From positions 154,133 through 218,132 of the forward strand of contig NZ_NUZU01000010.1 of NCBI RefSeq assembly GCF_002567005.1: a DNA stretch of 64,000 nucleotides, read 5' to 3'. A program made the position numbers and the translations under genes. Shown piece by piece: positions 61,461 through 64,000 of the stretch. The DNA is from Bacillus sp. AFS073361. GTDB taxonomy: Bacteria; Bacillota; Bacilli; Bacillales; Cytobacillaceae. Below the pieces are notes generated by a model that ran no database searches, was not told the origin of the DNA, and was given only the letters and a program-made list of their open reading frames with translations. Each line of letters starts with the position of its first letter. Position 1 is the first letter of the stretch.

Positions 61461-61511
61461 TTTTTATTTTACAAAAAAGGAACATTAAAAGCAATAGGAC
61501 TATACATAAAC

Positions 61512-61536
61512 AAAACTCGTCATTTGGTCGAGTTTT
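61512..61536 (+). terminator. orphan hairpin with T-rich tail
   Basis: AAAACTCG with CGAGTTTT, 8 bp, then ATTTATTG. No gene is seen upstream on the plus strand; it may end a short transcript from the yhjD promoter region. Confidence 0.4.
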
Positions 61537-61594
61537 ATTTATTGAAAATTGCAGTTGTTATATGAGAAAGTTTTTATTAATAGAAGGATATCTG

Positions 61595-61654
61595 ATGGGG
61601 GAAAATGAATTAAATGAAGAAACCCCTAAAAAGAAAAAACAGTCTTATAAATAG
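61595..61654 (+). CDS. possible 19-aa leader ORF before the LCP gene
   Basis: MGENELNEETPKKKKQSYK starts 6 nt after AGAAGGAT and ends 36 nt before the LCP ligase. It is highly charged, with no family. Confidence 0.35.
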   Translation: MGENELNEETPKKKKQSYK

Positions 61655-61690
61655 GAGCATAAAAAACATGGATGAATAGGTGATAATCAA

Positions 61691-62626
61691 ATGAGATCTG
61701 ATAAACATCAAGTGAAGAGAAAGAAACGATGGCCATCAGTGTTACTGATATTCTTACTTTTAATTGGGGCAGTTGCAGGCTATGCTTATTTTCAGTACAA
61801 GCAGGGCGTTAACCAATCATTAAAAAAAATTGATAAAAACGCATCAAATGTTGTCTATACCTTCGAAGGGCAAAAAGATCAGTATGGGGGAACGAATATC
61901 CTTTTGCTTGGCAGTGATGCAAGAGGAAAAGAAAAGTCTCGCGCAGATACTATCATGATTGTTCATTATAATGAAGACAAAGGAACCTTTAAATTAACTT
62001 CAATTATGAGGGACAGTTACCTCGAAATTCCAGGGCATGGTAAACACAAAGTTAATTCAGCATTCGCACGCGGTGGACCAGAATTAATGAGGCAAACAAT
62101 TAAGCACAATTTTGATATTGACCTTCAATATTATGTCATTGTCGATTTTCAAGGCTTCGTGCAACTTATTGATGAAGCATTCCCAAATGGGGTAGAAATC
62201 GATGTAGAGAAAAAAATGTCAAAAAATATTGATGTAACTTTAGAGCCAGGTCTGCAAAAATTAAATGGAGAGGAAATGCTTGGTTATGTCCGCTACCGTC
62301 ATGATGCAATCGGGGATTTTGGAAGGGTAGAACGTCAACAAAAGGCGGTTAAGGCAATCGGGGATCAATTGATGGGACTGCAAACAATTCCAAAGCTCCC
62401 TAAACTGATTGGTGTAGTGACTCCTTATGTGAATACAAATATGAAAACTTCAGACATAACATTTATGGCGAAGGATTTCTTTTCAAATGATCGTGGAAAT
62501 ATTGATACGTTACGAATTCCTGTTGAAAATAGCTATTCAGATGCGCGTATAGCTGGAGAAGGAGCCGTATTAGATATCAATGTTGAAAAAAATAAAGAGG
62601 CACTTCATCAATTTATCACAAAGTAA
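61691..62626 (+). CDS. LytR-CpsA-Psr (LCP) family glycopolymer transferase
   Basis: 311 aa. A cytoplasmic basic tail and membrane anchor (VLLIFLLLIGAVAGYAYF, 17-34) precede an extracellular LCP domain with LLLGSDARGKEKSRADTIMI (Asp/Arg pyrophosphate site), SIMRDSYLEIPG and RYRHDAIGDFGRVERQQ. It attaches teichoic acid or another polymer to peptidoglycan. TagT/U/V paralogues exist elsewhere in Bacillus, so the exact one is uncertain. AGGTGATAA RBS. Confidence 0.93.
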   Translation: MRSDKHQVKRKKRWPSVLLIFLLLIGAVAGYAYFQYKQGVNQSLKKIDKNASNVVYTFEGQKDQYGGTNILLLGSDARGKEKSRADTIMIVHYNEDKGTFKLTSIMRDSYLEIPGHGKHKVNSAFARGGPELMRQTIKHNFDIDLQYYVIVDFQGFVQLIDEAFPNGVEIDVEKKMSKNIDVTLEPGLQKLNGEEMLGYVRYRHDAIGDFGRVERQQKAVKAIGDQLMGLQTIPKLPKLIGVVTPYVNTNMKTSDITFMAKDFFSNDRGNIDTLRIPVENSYSDARIAGEGAVLDINVEKNKEALHQFITK

Positions 62627-62668
62627 TTATTTACACTGCTAATTCTTAAAAAAATGAGGAGAAATAGG

Positions 62669-63334
62669 ATGGATATTGAATCATTAAGAGCATGGTTTAC
62701 GCTTGAACATATAATGAATTTAATTCGGGAATACCGAGCCCTTGGCCCCATACCTGGCATAATGCTTATTGTCATTGAGGCATTTTTGCCGTTTCTCCCA
62801 TTGTTTATATTTGTAATGGCTAATGCCAGTGCTTTTGGACTTTGGTTAGGATTTTTATACTCATGGCTCGGTGCTTGTATGGGGGCTATGCTCGTATTTT
62901 TACTTATCAGAAAGTTTGGGCAGCAAAAGTTATTATCTTTCTTGTCCAAGCACCCTCAGGTTCGTAAATTAATGGATTGGCTGGATCGTCATGGATTCGG
63001 CCCCCTCTTTTTAATGCTATGTTTTCCATTTACCCCCTCAGCTGTAGTGAATATAGTTGCAGGTCTTTCTAAAATTCGTCTTTCTCAATACATGCTAGCT
63101 GTGTGTATCGGGAAGATGGTGATGATATTCACAATTAGTTTTGTAGGCTATGATATCCAGTCATTGCTGACGAAGCCGCTTCGGACTGTTGTAGTATTGC
63201 TTATTATATTCATTCTTTGGTTTGTTGGTAAAAGAATTGAGGGCAGAATGAATAAGAGCATGGAAACTGACCATAATGGTGAAATAGATAGAAACTATAA
63301 ACAGGAGAGACGGAGGAGCGTTAATGAAGATTGA
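62669..63334 (+). CDS. yhjE: TVP38/TMEM64 (DedA-like) membrane protein YhjE
   Basis: 221 aa (B. subtilis YhjE 207). SNARE-associated/VTT domain: EAFLPFLPLFIFVMANASAF, WLGACMGAMLVFLLIRKFG and FPFTPSAVVNIVAGLS. Family members are thought to move or scramble lipids. The ATG at 62669 has GAGGAG 8 nt upstream. A charged C-terminal tail extends beyond the B. subtilis end. Overlaps the signal peptidase by 11 nt. Confidence 0.9.
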   Translation: MDIESLRAWFTLEHIMNLIREYRALGPIPGIMLIVIEAFLPFLPLFIFVMANASAFGLWLGFLYSWLGACMGAMLVFLLIRKFGQQKLLSFLSKHPQVRKLMDWLDRHGFGPLFLMLCFPFTPSAVVNIVAGLSKIRLSQYMLAVCIGKMVMIFTISFVGYDIQSLLTKPLRTVVVLLIIFILWFVGKRIEGRMNKSMETDHNGEIDRNYKQERRRSVNED

Positions 63335-63878
63335 ATGGAAAAAGGAAGGCATGGAATGGGCTAAGGCTTTTGCGATTGGAATCATTATTTTTGCTTTTAT
63401 TCGTACATTTTTCTTTTCAAATTATGTAGTCGAAGGCGAATCAATGATGCCAACGCTTCAGGATGGGAACAAGCTGGTAGTTAATAAGCTGGGTTATCAA
63501 GTGGGGGAATTGAATCGATTCGATGTGATTGTTTTTCATGCCAATGAAAAAGAGGATTTTGTCAAACGAATTATTGGCCTGCCAGGTGACAAGATTGAAT
63601 ACAGAAAAGACCTATTGTATATTAATGGGCATAAGTATGATGAACCGTTTTTAAATGTGTATAAACAAAAATCTCCTGGAATAAGGATTACTGGTGATTT
63701 CAGCTTAAAAGAAATTACCGGTGAAAATACAGTCCCTGACGGAAAATTATTTGTTCTTGGTGATAATCGTTTAGGAAGTTGGGACAGCCGACAATTTGGT
63801 TTTATAAACGCTAGTCAAGTAGTAGGAAAAGTCGATTTACGCTACTGGCCATTAAATGAAATGGACGTCCATTTTTAA
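63324..63878 (+). CDS. sipV: type I signal peptidase (SipV-like)
   Basis: 184 aa. An N-terminal membrane anchor (AFAIGIIIFAFIRTFFFS) precedes the catalytic Ser in VEGESMMPTL, the catalytic Lys in FVKRIIGLPGDKIE, and GDNRLGSWDSRQFG. It cleaves secretory signal peptides outside the membrane. The pairing with yhjE parallels yhjE-sipV in B. subtilis. Start ATG inside yhjE with GGAGGAG RBS. Confidence 0.93.
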   Translation: MKIEWKKEGMEWAKAFAIGIIIFAFIRTFFFSNYVVEGESMMPTLQDGNKLVVNKLGYQVGELNRFDVIVFHANEKEDFVKRIIGLPGDKIEYRKDLLYINGHKYDEPFLNVYKQKSPGIRITGDFSLKEITGENTVPDGKLFVLGDNRLGSWDSRQFGFINASQVVGKVDLRYWPLNEMDVHF

Positions 63879-63899
63879 ATAAAGAGATGAAGGCACTAT

Positions 63900-63925
63900 A
63901 CACGATGAACAATCGTGTTTTTTTT
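63900..63925 (+). terminator. yhjE-sipV terminator
   Basis: ACACGAT-GAACA-ATCGTGT, then eight T residues. Confidence 0.94.
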
Positions 63926-63961
63926 GTCTTGGCATGTTAAGCATTATTGATATTAGCACAA

Positions 63962-64000
63962 GTTGATTGGAGCGGAAGGTGCGAGACTCCTGCGGGAGTA
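63962..64000. repeat. second copy of the GC-rich interspersed repeat, cut by window edge
   Basis: GTTGATTGGAGCGGAAGG and ACTCCTGCGGGA match the start of the element at 32084-32217, with a few substitutions. Only the first 39 nt are visible. Confidence 0.8.

Overview
The window comes from a low-GC, endospore-forming Bacillaceae chromosome. Supporting genes are an alpha/beta-type SASP, two YjcZ-type tiny sporulation proteins, YheC/YheD coat-associated ATP-grasp proteins, ComK, ScoC (Hpr), PrsA and EcsABC. Gene content and order from about 18 kb onward follow the yhe-yha-yhf-yhj block of Bacillus subtilis, with lineage-specific changes. Predicted protein sizes match the B. subtilis families closely, but the species cannot be named from this sequence. 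No rRNA, canonical tRNA, CRISPR array, prophage or insertion sequence was seen.

Layout. 1-4.6 kb (minus strand): two tandem CNNM/CorC-type membrane proteins, each with a hairpin over its ribosome binding site, a GNAT acetyltransferase and a soluble orphan histidine kinase. 4.8-5.7 kb: TPP riboswitch and thiT. 5.8-8.3 kb: Fur-box-controlled feoA-feoB plus a 51-aa Cys-rich FeoB-associated peptide. 8.3-11 kb: an XRE regulator with a 22-bp palindrome over its promoter, and a class A PBP. 11-15.2 kb: a heterodimeric BmrC/BmrD multidrug ABC exporter behind a leader peptide and mutually exclusive hairpins. 15.2-21.8 kb: SDR-like protein, hotdog thioesterase, fumarase, SASP with tRNA-like structures upstream, MsmX ATPase and a PucR-type regulator. 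21.8-27 kb: yheE and four overlapping YheC/YheD-family ATP-grasp genes in one operon.

27-32 kb: yheA, yhaX, yhaR, yhzD and the yhaQP ABC exporter, followed by a 134-bp GC-rich interspersed repeat. 32.3-39 kb: yhaONM (SbcDC-like nuclease pair plus a 3'-5' exoribonuclease) behind a LexA-like box, yhaL and prsA. 39-42.3 kb: two YjcZ peptides, yhaI, scoC, trpP with a TRAP-type triplet leader, and hit. The hit-ecsA gap of almost 600 bp carries no gene and looks like a structured minus-strand RNA. 42.9-49 kb: ecsABC, an M20 amidohydrolase, a PAP2 phosphatase and a YhfA-type permease.

49.3-64 kb: hemEHY (coproporphyrin-dependent heme synthesis), yhfI, lplJ, lcfB behind a FadR-type operator, an enoyl-CoA hydratase, azlCD, an M48 protease, yhzC, comK, yhjD behind a LexA-type box, an LCP ligase, yhjE and a SipV-type signal peptidase. 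A second copy of the GC-rich repeat starts at the right edge.

Functional themes are metal and cofactor supply (thiamine, ferrous iron, heme, lipoate, tryptophan), protein export and envelope quality control (PrsA, signal peptidase, Ecs, PBP, LCP), spore structure, fatty-acid turnover, and transition-state, competence and SOS control. The least explained parts are the hit-ecsA structured RNA, the tRNA-like elements upstream of the SASP gene and the fourfold YheC/YheD array.
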